DNA from: an uncultured beta proteobacterium | Lineage (GTDB): Bacteria; Pseudomonadota; Gammaproteobacteria; Burkholderiales; Burkholderiaceae_C | Length of the DNA stretch: 37,451 bases | Assembly (NCBI GenBank): GCA_903948045.1 | Contig: CAJAXU010000276.1 | Coordinates: 1-37,451, forward strand | Direction: 5' to 3' | Part shown: one piece after another, positions 1 to 9,338 of the stretch | Position numbering within the stretch: the first letter of the stretch is position 1 | How the letters are laid out: each line of letters begins with the position of its first letter | The notes under the pieces: generated by a model | Seen by the model: the letters and a program-made list of their open reading frames with translations, nothing else | What the model was told of the DNA's origin: nothing | The model's database searches: none | Program-made: the position numbers and the translations under genes

Positions 1-123
1 ATCACTGTGACACAGTCCGCTCACGCGGGTACGCACCAACACTTCATTGCGCTTGGGCTTCTCGATCTCCACGCTCTCGATGGTCATCGGCTGACCTGGG
101 CCATGAAAAACAGCGGCTTTCAA
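1..123 (-). CDS. Zn-dependent alcohol dehydrogenase, N-terminal fragment (runs off the window)
   Basis: Reverse-strand translation from a TTG start: (M)KAAVFHGPGQPMTIESVEIEKPKRNEVLVRTRVSGLCHSD, the typical MDR/Zn-ADH N-terminus with the GxCHSD zinc ligand region. Confidence 0.8.
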   Translation of the reverse strand, partial: MKAAVFHGPGQPMTIESVEIEKPKRNEVLVRTRVSGLCHSD

Positions 124-137
124 TTCAATTTCTCCTG

Positions 138-1301
138 CTAGACAGTGTGTGTTTTTGGGTGGGCTGAGCCAACTTGGGTGGCCCAAACACGTTCAAGCAG
201 CATCTCGGTGGAGCCGTCCTCCAGCGTGGCCACCTGGGCACCGGCCAAATGGCGGCTCAAAGGGTAGTCGGCGCTCAAGCCGGCGGCACCGAGCGCATGC
301 AACAAATTGGCAATGTGCTTGACCGCCATGCGGGTGGCAAATATTTTGGCCTGCGCGGCCAGGGCGTCCATGGGCGCTTGAGCGTCCGCTGCGGCACAGG
401 CCTGTTCGATCAGCAACTGCGCCGCCTCGACATCAACCATGGCATCGGCGAGCACCCAACGCCAGCCCTGGTGTTCCTGCAAGGCGCGGCCAAACGTGTG
501 GCGCTGCTCGCCATAGGCGCGGGCGATGCGCAAGCTGTCCACCACCATGGCCGTCGCCATGGCCGCCACATAGGTGCGCGCCATATTGATGGAACCCATG
601 GCACGCTTGAACGCCATGCCAGGCGGATGCAGCATTTCGTCGGCGGGCACCTCATAGCCATCGAGCACAAAGCCGCCGGTACCCAATGACGCAACTGTCT
701 CGGTACGGCCGCGCTCGGTGCGATGAAAGCCCGGGCGTGACGCATCCACGACGAAAGCGGCAATACCCTTGGCACCGCTGCCTGGCTGAGTTTGCGCATA
801 CACCACCATCACCTGGGCCACCTGAGCATTGATGATCCAGGCCTTTTCCCCCTGCAATCGCCAACCCGCGCCATGGGGCGTGGCTTGCATCTGAATGGCG
901 CCAAAATCCGACCCCGCACCCGGCTCGGTCAGGCAGGTGCAACCCATTCGCTGCCCGGCCAGCAAATCGCCCAGCCAGCGCTGCGAGACCGCCGCTGGCA
1001 ACCAATTGGCCAGCGTGGAGGCGACGCCCTGTGTGTTGATCAAGGACAAGGCAAAACCAAAGTCTGCCTCGGCCAGGATCGCAGCCATGCGGCACTTCAC
1101 GCTGAACGGCAAGCCCAACCCGCCTTGCTCAACAGGCACTTGAATACCCAGCAGATTCATACGCGCCGCTTGTTGCACCCCGTCCAGTCCCATCACCCGG
1201 TCGCGCTGCCACTGTGCCGCATGTGGGCGCACCCACTCTTGTGCCAATTGCCGGGTCTGTTGCAGAACCTCTTGCGCGCGAGTTTGGGTAGCAGGGTTCA
1301 T
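138..1301 (-). CDS. Acyl-CoA dehydrogenase
   Basis: ACAD motifs CLTEPGAGSDFGAIQ, WIINAQVAQ, YGEQRHTFGRALQEHQ, EDGSTEMLLERV. Start chosen at MNPATQ (1301), overlapping the upstream ligase stop. Confidence 0.88.
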   Translation of the reverse strand: MNPATQTRAQEVLQQTRQLAQEWVRPHAAQWQRDRVMGLDGVQQAARMNLLGIQVPVEQGGLGLPFSVKCRMAAILAEADFGFALSLINTQGVASTLANWLPAAVSQRWLGDLLAGQRMGCTCLTEPGAGSDFGAIQMQATPHGAGWRLQGEKAWIINAQVAQVMVVYAQTQPGSGAKGIAAFVVDASRPGFHRTERGRTETVASLGTGGFVLDGYEVPADEMLHPPGMAFKRAMGSINMARTYVAAMATAMVVDSLRIARAYGEQRHTFGRALQEHQGWRWVLADAMVDVEAAQLLIEQACAAADAQAPMDALAAQAKIFATRMAVKHIANLLHALGAAGLSADYPLSRHLAGAQVATLEDGSTEMLLERVWATQVGSAHPKTHTV

Positions 1302-3037
1302 GTCGGCGCTCCTGATTGAAGCCATTGGTTGAGGATTTTCTTATCCACTTTCCCCACCGCAGTGGCTGGCAGCTGCCTGACCAGCACCAGCTGAGGCACC
1401 TTGTAGGTGGAGAGCCGTTGACGGCACCAGTCTGCGAGCGCCTGCGCGCGCTCCAGATCGACGCTGCCGTCTTTCAGCTGCACATAAGCCACCGGGACCT
1501 CACCCTTGTTCGCATCGGCACGTGCCACAACACCACTGGCCAGCACTTCAGCATGCTGGCCCAACACGGTTTCAATTTCCATGGGAAAGACACTCATCCC
1601 ACTGACTTTGATCATTTCTTTGCGACGGCCGAGGTAATGCACAAAACCATGCGCGTCAACGACGCCGCTGTCCCCGGTACGAAACCAGCCCTGATGAAAG
1701 GCCTGCGCTGTGGCCTGCGGCTGGCCCCAGTAGCCTTTGAAAATGGAGGGGCTACGCACACAGAGTTCACCCGCCTCACCCGGTGGCAAGGGCTGGCAGG
1801 TGTCGAAGTCGCGCGCCATGATGGCGGTGCCTGCAACCGGAAGACCAATGAACACCGGGGTTGACTTGAGGTCAAGATCATCCTCCTGCAAGCCACGCGT
1901 GAAGGTGTCTGAGGTGTGGGTCTCTGTCAGGCCCCATGCGGATTCGACCAGGCAGGCACCCTGCAGTCGCCGCCAACGCTGACGGTCATCCAGGCTGAGT
2001 TTCTTCATGAAGGAGACCACCCGTGGATGACGCAAGCAGCTGATATCCAACGCGCTGAAAAGGGGATGCGCCATCAAGTCGTGCGCTGAGTCGACAGTCA
2101 TCACCATCGAAGTCACCCGGTACCTGGCGATGGACTGCAGCACTTCTTGGGCGTCCCAGCGTGACAGCAGCACCAGCGTCTTGCCCATGAACACCGGGAA
2201 AATCACACCCGCGTTTTCACCAGCAATCCACGACTGTAGAAAAAAGCTCAACATCACCGTGTCGGGCTCGTTCGCCACCGCCACACCACAGGTGGACGCT
2301 GCGGTGTAAATCATGTCGCGCTGGGTGTGAATGCATCCCTTGGGCAGTCCGGTGGTGCCGCCGGTGTAGTTGAGGGCAGCGATGGCATCGAGATCACGTA
2401 GGCGGGGGAACGCCCCTTGCACCGTGGCGCCACACATCAGGTCACGAAGAGACTGAACACAAGGGCTTGTTGCGTCTGCACCGACACGCTGACGCTGGTC
2501 GGGCGAAGGGCCCTGCCGCAGCCACAGCACGTCAGCCTCTGAGGTAACCCAGGTGCGGCGCATGACCACCGTCGCGGCCAGGTCCGCCAGGTGGGGCAGC
2601 AAACTGTCCCAGGTGAACATCCAGCTTGCACCGGCGTCTGTCAGTTCATGCGTCAGCTCAAATGATTTGGACAACGGGCTGACCGGCACATGCACCGCCC
2701 CCAATTTCAGCAAGGCATAAAAAACCAGCAAAAATTGGGTGCAGTTGGGCAGGAAAACGGCTACCCGGTCTCCGACTTGAACGCCTTGCTCTTGCAGCGC
2801 CCAGGCCAAGGCATCGCTGCGCTCATGCAACTGCGCATAGGTCAAGGGCGTGTCTTTAAACAGAACAGCCACCTGGTTGGGCGTGTATTGGGCCCAATGC
2901 GCGAGGTAATCGGTCAAGGGCAGCTGTCCCAAGGGATACACCGGCTCGCGCGGAAAGCCTGCGGGCCAATTCTGGGCCCACAGGGTTTGCAACTGTTGGA
3001 GCAGGGTGGCGTCGTCGGACAAATCGTTCGGCGTCAA
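1298..3037 (-). CDS. AMP-forming acyl-CoA ligase/synthetase (ANL superfamily)
   Basis: Motifs LNYTGGTTGLPKGC, SAWGLTETH, GWFRTGDSGVVDAHGFVHYLGRRKEMIKVSGMSVFPMEIE, KVDKKIL. Confidence 0.9.
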   Translation of the reverse strand: MTPNDLSDDATLLQQLQTLWAQNWPAGFPREPVYPLGQLPLTDYLAHWAQYTPNQVAVLFKDTPLTYAQLHERSDALAWALQEQGVQVGDRVAVFLPNCTQFLLVFYALLKLGAVHVPVSPLSKSFELTHELTDAGASWMFTWDSLLPHLADLAATVVMRRTWVTSEADVLWLRQGPSPDQRQRVGADATSPCVQSLRDLMCGATVQGAFPRLRDLDAIAALNYTGGTTGLPKGCIHTQRDMIYTAASTCGVAVANEPDTVMLSFFLQSWIAGENAGVIFPVFMGKTLVLLSRWDAQEVLQSIARYRVTSMVMTVDSAHDLMAHPLFSALDISCLRHPRVVSFMKKLSLDDRQRWRRLQGACLVESAWGLTETHTSDTFTRGLQEDDLDLKSTPVFIGLPVAGTAIMARDFDTCQPLPPGEAGELCVRSPSIFKGYWGQPQATAQAFHQGWFRTGDSGVVDAHGFVHYLGRRKEMIKVSGMSVFPMEIETVLGQHAEVLASGVVARADANKGEVPVAYVQLKDGSVDLERAQALADWCRQRLSTYKVPQLVLVRQLPATAVGKVDKKILNQWLQSGAPT

Positions 3038-3067
3038 AAGTGCCTGCCTTTCAACACGGGACCGACC

Positions 3068-4042
3068 TCAGCGCAAGCCGAGTTTTTTAACAATCACCAT
3101 CTCGGTGGCGACATCGCGGGCGATTTGTTCGGCAAACTCTTTGGGGCTTTCGCTCATGCTGATGATCGAACCGGTGCGCTTGGTTTCTTCGATCAGTGCC
3201 GTAGAGGTGGAGACCGTCATCAGTGCTTTGAACACCCGCGCAATGACATCATCGGGCGTTCCGGTTGGCATGGCAAAGCCACCCCAGGCGCCAAATGAAT
3301 AGCCTGGTGCTACGGTATCGCTGATCGTCGGCACCTCTGGAATAGGTTGCACTGATTTATTGGTCGTCACCGCCAAGGCTCGTAACTGCCCGCCTTTGAG
3401 ATGAGGCACCGCGGTACCAAGTACCATGATGCTGAAATCAATCTGTCCGCCCAAAATAGCATTGGCAGATTCGACCGCACCTTTGTAGGGGATGTGCAAG
3501 GCTTTGAAAGCCGGCAGTTTTTCTTCCAGGTACTCTACCGCCATGTGAGCGGGCGAACCAATACCCGCGGAACCATAGGTCAATTTGCCGGGACTGGCTT
3601 TGGCCGCCGCCACCAAATCTGCCATGGTCTTGTAGGGCGACTTTGAATTGACGACACAGACGTAGGGCGAATTGCTCATGCGGCTGATCAATTTGAATTC
3701 CGTCAGCAAATTAAATGACGGGTCCATCGCCTGCACAGTGACATGGCCTGAGGTGATGTAGGCCAGGGCGTGGATCTCATTAGGGTTTTGTGAAACCGCC
3801 CGGGCGCCGATCAAGGCTGCGGCCCCGGGTTTGTTGTCAATGTTAAACGGTTGCGAATAAATGTTGCCTAACTCTCTGGCCACGACGCGGGCAAACAAGT
3901 CAGGCGAGCCGCCCGCAGGATACGGGACCACCACTTTCACCGGGCGGGTCGGCCATGCCGTTTGTGCCCACAATGAACCGGGCAAGGCCGAGGCAACTGC
4001 CAAACCGCCCACCAGATGACGCCTAGAGATAAAACCGCTCAT
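3068..4042 (-). CDS. Tripartite tricarboxylate transporter substrate-binding protein (Bug family)
   Basis: Signal peptide, then WPTRPVKVVVPYPAGGSPDLFARVVARELG...NKPGAAALIGARAV...GSAGIGSPAHMAVE; ~324 aa. Confidence 0.9.
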   Translation of the reverse strand: MSGFISRRHLVGGLAVASALPGSLWAQTAWPTRPVKVVVPYPAGGSPDLFARVVARELGNIYSQPFNIDNKPGAAALIGARAVSQNPNEIHALAYITSGHVTVQAMDPSFNLLTEFKLISRMSNSPYVCVVNSKSPYKTMADLVAAAKASPGKLTYGSAGIGSPAHMAVEYLEEKLPAFKALHIPYKGAVESANAILGGQIDFSIMVLGTAVPHLKGGQLRALAVTTNKSVQPIPEVPTISDTVAPGYSFGAWGGFAMPTGTPDDVIARVFKALMTVSTSTALIEETKRTGSIISMSESPKEFAEQIARDVATEMVIVKKLGLR

Positions 4043-4074
4043 GTGTGCTCCTTATAAAATGAAATCAACCAAGC

Positions 4075-6378
4075 TCAATCCCATTGCGCCATGGCCTCAG
4101 GCCGATTCGCAAAACTGTCTGGCGCTTGCGGACCGGGGATGAGGCTGACACGTTCAATCTGCCCGCCGTACCGGTACACGCCACGCCCTTCACAATCGGC
4201 ACTGACTTTTCGCCGGCGGTCCAAGCCCACGTCAAAGCCTTCGCCTACCAGCCTTAAGAAAGTGGGCGTCATGTTCAGGGTTTCTGGCGCCATGACGCCG
4301 TTGAGAACCAACTGTCCCACCCCTTCCCTTTGACCCCGGGCACTGTGCTCCAGGCGCAGATGCTGGGCCCCGGGGCTCAACCGCAGACGGCACTGCCGCT
4401 CATCACCACGCGTCCCGACAAACGATACGACCACATCCCCCGACTGAACAAAAACGCAGAGACCGCCCATGTTGTCGCCAATGGAAAATATCACGCCCTC
4501 AAATCCTGCTTGCCAGCTGAAGTGTGCTTCCAGGCAGTAATCCCGATCCGCCATTGACGGCGCAAAGTTTTGCAGGGGAATCGTCTCAACCCCGGGATAA
4601 AAATGCAAGGGCGCAGAAAACTTCTTTTCCAGAAAAGGGGGCATCGCCAGCGTTTTTCGCAAATCGCGGTTGTCCAGCGGATAGACCTGGTTGCTTTGCG
4701 CATCAAGCTCAAATTCTGCGATCAGCTGCTGCAGGATATCGGGGTGGCGTGCCGCCAAGTTATCGCACTCTGTCGGATCGACTTCAAGATTGAATAACAG
4801 CCAGTTGCTCAAGTCAATGGGCTTGCTCATGGGTTGCAGGGAGACAATTTTCCAGGGGAAAAGAATCATGCCCCGATTGCCCTCGAGTTCAAAATGCTGG
4901 CGCGTGCGTTGGGCCGGCGTGTGTGCATTCTTCAGCACGTCTAAATAGCTGCAGCCGTCCAAGCCACGCGTCGGGTGCCCATTGAAGCTCAACGGATATT
5001 TCGCACCGATCATTTCCAACACCGTGGGCAGGGTATCTGTGACATGAACCCACTGGGTCCGCACCGCGCCCGCATCTTTGACGCTCTTTGGGTGGCTCAG
5101 GATCAAGGGTACCCGAATGCCGCCGTTCATCGGGGTGCGCTTGTAAAAGCGAAACGGTGTATTCGAGCAGTTGGCCCAGCCGACCGGATAGGCCACAAAG
5201 GTGTCGGAGCCGCCCACCACACCCTGCTCAAATGCTCGCAGCGCTTTTTGCGCCATGTCCGCATCGGTTGCGCGAGCCATCCTTTTTTCCATTGTGTTGA
5301 CCGTTCCCTCCGGCCCACCGATTGAATTGGCCCCGTTATCGGATGTGAGAACAATCAAGGTGTTGTCATAAACCCCCAAGGCCTTGAGCTCGGCCACCAG
5401 ACGGCCCACCTCCTGATCAACCAGCTCAACCATCGCGGCGTAGACCTGCATGTAATGCGCCATCAGCGGCCGCATCGCCTCAGGCACATCGTCCCAACGC
5501 GGTACACCTGGGTTGGCTTGCGACAAGCGCCAGTCCGGCCCGATCAAGCCCATCGCGCGCTGGCGGGCAAAACGAAGTTCGCGCTGACGGTCCCACCCCT
5601 GGTCGTAAACACCGGCGTAACGGGCAATGGCCTCTGGCGGCGCTTGCAAAGGCACGTGGGGGGCGTTGTGCGCGAGATACAGAAAAAAAGGTTTGTCCGG
5701 CGTGCTGCTTTGATGACCGCGCAGGTATTGAATCGATCGGTCGGTCCAATCCCGCGTCGCGTAGTAGCCGGGTGCGTAGGCATCAATGCTCAAAAATTCA
5801 TTGCCGTCGATCAGGTGGTGCGGCGAGAAGAAATGGGTCTCTGAACCCAAAAAGCCATAGAACCTGTCAAAACCGCGTTGCAGTGGCCAAGCCTGGCGGT
5901 CACTGCCTGAACCGATGTGATAGTCAGCCGTGTTATGCCACTTGCCAACCCCATAGGTGGAGTAACCCAGGCCGCGCAAGAGCTCGGGCATGGTGGGTGC
6001 ATCGGCCGACATCTCACCGGCCTGGTAACCTGGATAGCCCGGATTGTTGTGGGTCAACCAACCACATCCAACCGCATGCGGATTTTTCCCGGTGAGCAAG
6101 GCCGCACGCGCGGGTGTACACATCGGGACCGTGGTGTACCCGGTGAAACGCAAGCCGGCACCGGCCAAGGCGTCAATGTGGGGCGTAGCAATCTCGCCAC
6201 CAAAACAGCCAAAATCAGAAAAGCCCAAATCATCCAGCAAGATGACCACCACATTGGGGGCGCCCTGCGGTGCCCGCGTCGCGTCCCGCCACCAGGGCTT
6301 GGAATCTTTCAGGGTTTTACCAATCGTGCCCTGATAACCCTCAGCGGGGTTGGCGGGCGACTCCCACGAATACGTCAT
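4075..6378 (-). CDS. Cys-type (type I) sulfatase, arylsulfatase-like, with a C-terminal beta-rich extension; no signal peptide seen
   Basis: PNVVVILLDDLGFSDFGCFGGEIATPHIDALAG, active site MCTPARAALLTGKNPH (C-x-P-x-R), GVGKWHN, TSDNGAN. Start at MTYSWESPAN (6378) overlaps the GMC stop as ATGA. Confidence 0.88.
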   Translation of the reverse strand: MTYSWESPANPAEGYQGTIGKTLKDSKPWWRDATRAPQGAPNVVVILLDDLGFSDFGCFGGEIATPHIDALAGAGLRFTGYTTVPMCTPARAALLTGKNPHAVGCGWLTHNNPGYPGYQAGEMSADAPTMPELLRGLGYSTYGVGKWHNTADYHIGSGSDRQAWPLQRGFDRFYGFLGSETHFFSPHHLIDGNEFLSIDAYAPGYYATRDWTDRSIQYLRGHQSSTPDKPFFLYLAHNAPHVPLQAPPEAIARYAGVYDQGWDRQRELRFARQRAMGLIGPDWRLSQANPGVPRWDDVPEAMRPLMAHYMQVYAAMVELVDQEVGRLVAELKALGVYDNTLIVLTSDNGANSIGGPEGTVNTMEKRMARATDADMAQKALRAFEQGVVGGSDTFVAYPVGWANCSNTPFRFYKRTPMNGGIRVPLILSHPKSVKDAGAVRTQWVHVTDTLPTVLEMIGAKYPLSFNGHPTRGLDGCSYLDVLKNAHTPAQRTRQHFELEGNRGMILFPWKIVSLQPMSKPIDLSNWLLFNLEVDPTECDNLAARHPDILQQLIAEFELDAQSNQVYPLDNRDLRKTLAMPPFLEKKFSAPLHFYPGVETIPLQNFAPSMADRDYCLEAHFSWQAGFEGVIFSIGDNMGGLCVFVQSGDVVVSFVGTRGDERQCRLRLSPGAQHLRLEHSARGQREGVGQLVLNGVMAPETLNMTPTFLRLVGEGFDVGLDRRRKVSADCEGRGVYRYGGQIERVSLIPGPQAPDSFANRPEAMAQWD

Positions 6379-8024
6379 GCGTTGGCCTTGAAGGGATGTT
6401 GAAGAATGCAATCGGCACCTTTTTCGCCGATGGCAATCGAGGCAGCGTTGGTGTTCGACGAGGGCATGGTCGGCATAATCGAGGAGTCAATCACCCGCAG
6501 AGCCTGTACCCCTTTGACACGCAACTGCGGGTCGACCACGGCCATGGCATCGGTGCCCATCTTGCAGGTCCCTATGGGGTGCCAAGAGGTTTGTCCACAT
6601 TGGCGGATGTAATCGAGCACCGCCGCATCGTTTTGCACATCCAGCCCGGGGCGGGTTTCGCGCCGGATCAAGCCCTGCAGCGCGGGTTGGCTCGAGACCT
6701 GCCGGGCCAGGCGAAAAGCACGCACCATGTCTTCCTGATCTTGGGGGTGATTCATATAGCGCGGATCCATCAACGGCGCTTCCAAGGCATCTGGGGAATG
6801 CGCATGCACATGGCCACGCGAACGTGGGCGCAACTGGAAGAACCCGATCGCAAAACCCGGAAAAGGATCAAGTCCGGCACCGGGGCTGCGTGTATAACGG
6901 CTGTTGGCGCTCAGGTGCGTCATTTGGATCTTGACGCTGGCGCGCGGCTCGTCGGGATGTGCCGGAACCAGCGCGTGGACCGTCGCCGACGGCGTGGCCA
7001 TCATTCCCCGGCGCGTCAGCAAATATTTGGCGCCCATCCAGGCTTGGCGAATCGGGTTAGAGACAATTTCGTTCAGGCTAATGCGCTGAGTGCATTCAAA
7101 AGTGATGCGCCCCTGCAAGTGATCACACAGGTTTTCGCCCACACCGGGCACATCAGCTTTGACCTCTACGCCCAGCTCACGCAAGCGATTGGCCTGGCCA
7201 ACGCCAGAGAGTTCCAGCAACTGCGGCGACACAATAGGCCCGGCACTGAGGATGACTTCGCGGCGGGCCAGCACTTGCAGCGCTTGGCCATCGTGCAGGT
7301 AGCGAATCCCCACCGCCCGCGTGCCCTCCCACATCACCGATGTGGCCTGAGCCTGCACTTGCAGGGTGAGCTGAGGCGGGGTAAACCGGTCCAGATACGC
7401 TCGCGCCGTGCTGCTGCGCTGCCCCCGATGGGTGGACAACTGCAAATAGCCCACACCCTCGTACTGGGCACCGTTGTAGTCAGGGTTGGCGGCAATGCCG
7501 GCCTGCAAACAGCCCGCATGAAACGCATCTCCCAGGGGCTGCGGGTCATCTGCCAACGACGTGACCTGGATCGGGCCCTGCCGGCCACGGTAGGCGGCGT
7601 CTCCCATGGGCGCGGATTCGAGTTTCTTGAAGTAAGGCAACAAATCCTGATAGCCCCAGCCGGTGCATCCCAGGTCACGCCAATGGTTGTATTCACGTGG
7701 GTCGCCGCGCACATAAATCATGCCGTTGATCGAACTCGAGCCCCCAGGCATCTTGCCGCGTGGCCAATACACCTTCTGGTTGTTGACCTGCACTTGCGGC
7801 TCGGTAAAGAACGGCCACACATACTTGGGGTTTTGCAGCAGTCGGCCAATGCCCAATGGGGTTCGCACCCAAAAGTCATTGTGATGCGCGCCGCCGGCCT
7901 CGAGCAGCAACACGCTGGTGTCAGGCTGTTGCGCCAACCGGTGTGCCAGCGCCGCACCCGAAGAGCCGGCCCCGACCACCACATAGTCGTAGGTGGGCGT
8001 ACTCAAGCCGTGGTCTCCAGCCAC
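6375..8024 (-). CDS. GMC-family (choline dehydrogenase-like) FAD oxidoreductase, copy 1
   Basis: YDYVVVGAGSSGAALAHRLA, GGSSSINGMIYVRGDPREYNHW, TSWHPIGTCKMG, DSSIMPTMPSSNTNAASIAIGEKGAD. A TTG start at 8006 (TTGA overlap with the upstream stop) is also possible. Confidence 0.92.
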   Translation of the reverse strand: MAGDHGLSTPTYDYVVVGAGSSGAALAHRLAQQPDTSVLLLEAGGAHHNDFWVRTPLGIGRLLQNPKYVWPFFTEPQVQVNNQKVYWPRGKMPGGSSSINGMIYVRGDPREYNHWRDLGCTGWGYQDLLPYFKKLESAPMGDAAYRGRQGPIQVTSLADDPQPLGDAFHAGCLQAGIAANPDYNGAQYEGVGYLQLSTHRGQRSSTARAYLDRFTPPQLTLQVQAQATSVMWEGTRAVGIRYLHDGQALQVLARREVILSAGPIVSPQLLELSGVGQANRLRELGVEVKADVPGVGENLCDHLQGRITFECTQRISLNEIVSNPIRQAWMGAKYLLTRRGMMATPSATVHALVPAHPDEPRASVKIQMTHLSANSRYTRSPGAGLDPFPGFAIGFFQLRPRSRGHVHAHSPDALEAPLMDPRYMNHPQDQEDMVRAFRLARQVSSQPALQGLIRRETRPGLDVQNDAAVLDYIRQCGQTSWHPIGTCKMGTDAMAVVDPQLRVKGVQALRVIDSSIMPTMPSSNTNAASIAIGEKGADCILQHPFKANA

Positions 8025-8632
8025 CTTTGCAACGCGGCCAGTTCCTGGCCCATCCGTGAAAATTGCAAGTCAGGCATCTCTGGCAATTCAAAACCTGGGC
8101 CGGTGCGCGGTGGCACCTGCTCCACCATCAGCTCGACAAAGGTCGGGCCAGGCTGGCTTAGCAATTCAGGAAAACGCCTGGCCCAGGTCTCGGCGCTGTC
8201 GATCACTTCGGTATACGCGTACCCCGCTTCTTTCGCCAAGCCCGCGAAAGACAAGGTGGGTTGCAAGGTCGCCAGGTTGCCCAGCCCTGAGAACTGGGTG
8301 CCGTTGCGAATCACCACATGCAAAAAGTGCGCCGGTCGCGCCGTGGCCACTGTGACCAGCCCGCCGAGCTCAAGCAGCAGACTCGCATCACCATCGACCA
8401 CCACCACGGCCCGCTCCGGCATGGCCAGTGCCAAACCCAATCCCAGACCGGCAGCGCCACCCATCAGGGGCACCGAGCTGATCCGTCCAGGCGGTCGCCG
8501 GCTGGCATCCCCGCCCGCCGCTTCCAGTTCAATACGGTCAAAGGCGAACATGGCGCCCATGGTGGCCACCAGCAAAGAGTTGGCAGGGCGCTGCTGAGCG
8601 ACCACAGCACAGGCTTGAATTAAGTTCATCAT
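8003..8632 (-). CDS. TPP-dependent enzyme, beta/C-terminal subunit (sulfopyruvate/phosphonopyruvate decarboxylase ComE-like), copy 1
   Basis: SSVPLMGGAAGLGLGLALAMPERAVVVVDGDASLLLELGGLVTVATARPAHFLHVVIRNG: GDG...N ThDP-binding motif in a ~209 aa stand-alone subunit. Confidence 0.78.
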   Translation of the reverse strand: MMNLIQACAVVAQQRPANSLLVATMGAMFAFDRIELEAAGGDASRRPPGRISSVPLMGGAAGLGLGLALAMPERAVVVVDGDASLLLELGGLVTVATARPAHFLHVVIRNGTQFSGLGNLATLQPTLSFAGLAKEAGYAYTEVIDSAETWARRFPELLSQPGPTFVELMVEQVPPRTGPGFELPEMPDLQFSRMGQELAALQRWLETTA

Positions 8633-8637
8633 GTGCT

Positions 8638-9177
8638 TTATCTCCAGGCCATGGGGGCGGACACCAGCAACACCACGGCGGTGCGCTGGGCATGGGCCAA
8701 GGCGTAGGCCTCGTCCATTCGGACCAAATCGGCCTCTGAATCAAGGCTTAAGAAAGGCACGTTGATGGCGGTTAGCAGCGGCTCCATGATGCGCACCATG
8801 GTCCGGCGTGACACCGTACTGGGCTGGCCCAAGTTGGCATACTCGCGCCCAAACTGGCCGACCATGAACACCAGGGGCATTTGGGCATCCAGGCAGACCG
8901 CGCGCAACGTGTTCATGCAGTTGTACAAACCTTGGTTTTGCATCATCAGCAAAGGCCGCTTGCCACCCAAGGTCAGCCCTGCCGCCACGGTGATCACCTG
9001 GTTTTCGCTGCAACAGCCGACCAGCTTGACTCCTGGCAGCCCCGCTTCAAGCCGCTGGTGCAAGGCCAGTTGCACCCAGTCGGGAACCGTGACCACATGG
9101 TCCACCCGGTTTCGCGCCAGCGCCTCAACACAGGCGGATGCCGGGACGGAGTAATCTTGTAGCTGGACACTGGACAT
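8638..9177 (-). CDS. TPP-dependent enzyme, alpha/N-terminal PYR-domain subunit (ComD-like), copy 1
   Basis: ~179 aa PYR-domain-like: DHVVTVPDWVQLALHQRLEAG...CCSENQVITVAAGLTLGGKRPLLMMQNQGLYNCMNTLRAV; next to the beta subunit. Confidence 0.75.
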   Translation of the reverse strand: MSSVQLQDYSVPASACVEALARNRVDHVVTVPDWVQLALHQRLEAGLPGVKLVGCCSENQVITVAAGLTLGGKRPLLMMQNQGLYNCMNTLRAVCLDAQMPLVFMVGQFGREYANLGQPSTVSRRTMVRIMEPLLTAINVPFLSLDSEADLVRMDEAYALAHAQRTAVVLLVSAPMAWR

Positions 9178-9338
9178 GTGGACGTCTAAGAGTTATTTAC
9201 CCGCTCAGTGTCCGTGCGGCAACTGGCAGCTGTCTGTCCAAAATTTGACAATTGCCCCCCTGGAAAACCATGAACGCCACCGATCCGGCGTTGACAACGG
9301 CTCTGCGCGCTCCGTCGTGCCACATGTATATTCACCGC

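Noticed and set aside
6270-8597. 775-aa plus-strand ORF antisense to GMC and TPP-beta
   Set aside because: Composition (Arg/His/Gln rich, no domain) is typical of antisense reading through high-GC genes; the minus-strand genes have clear family motifs.
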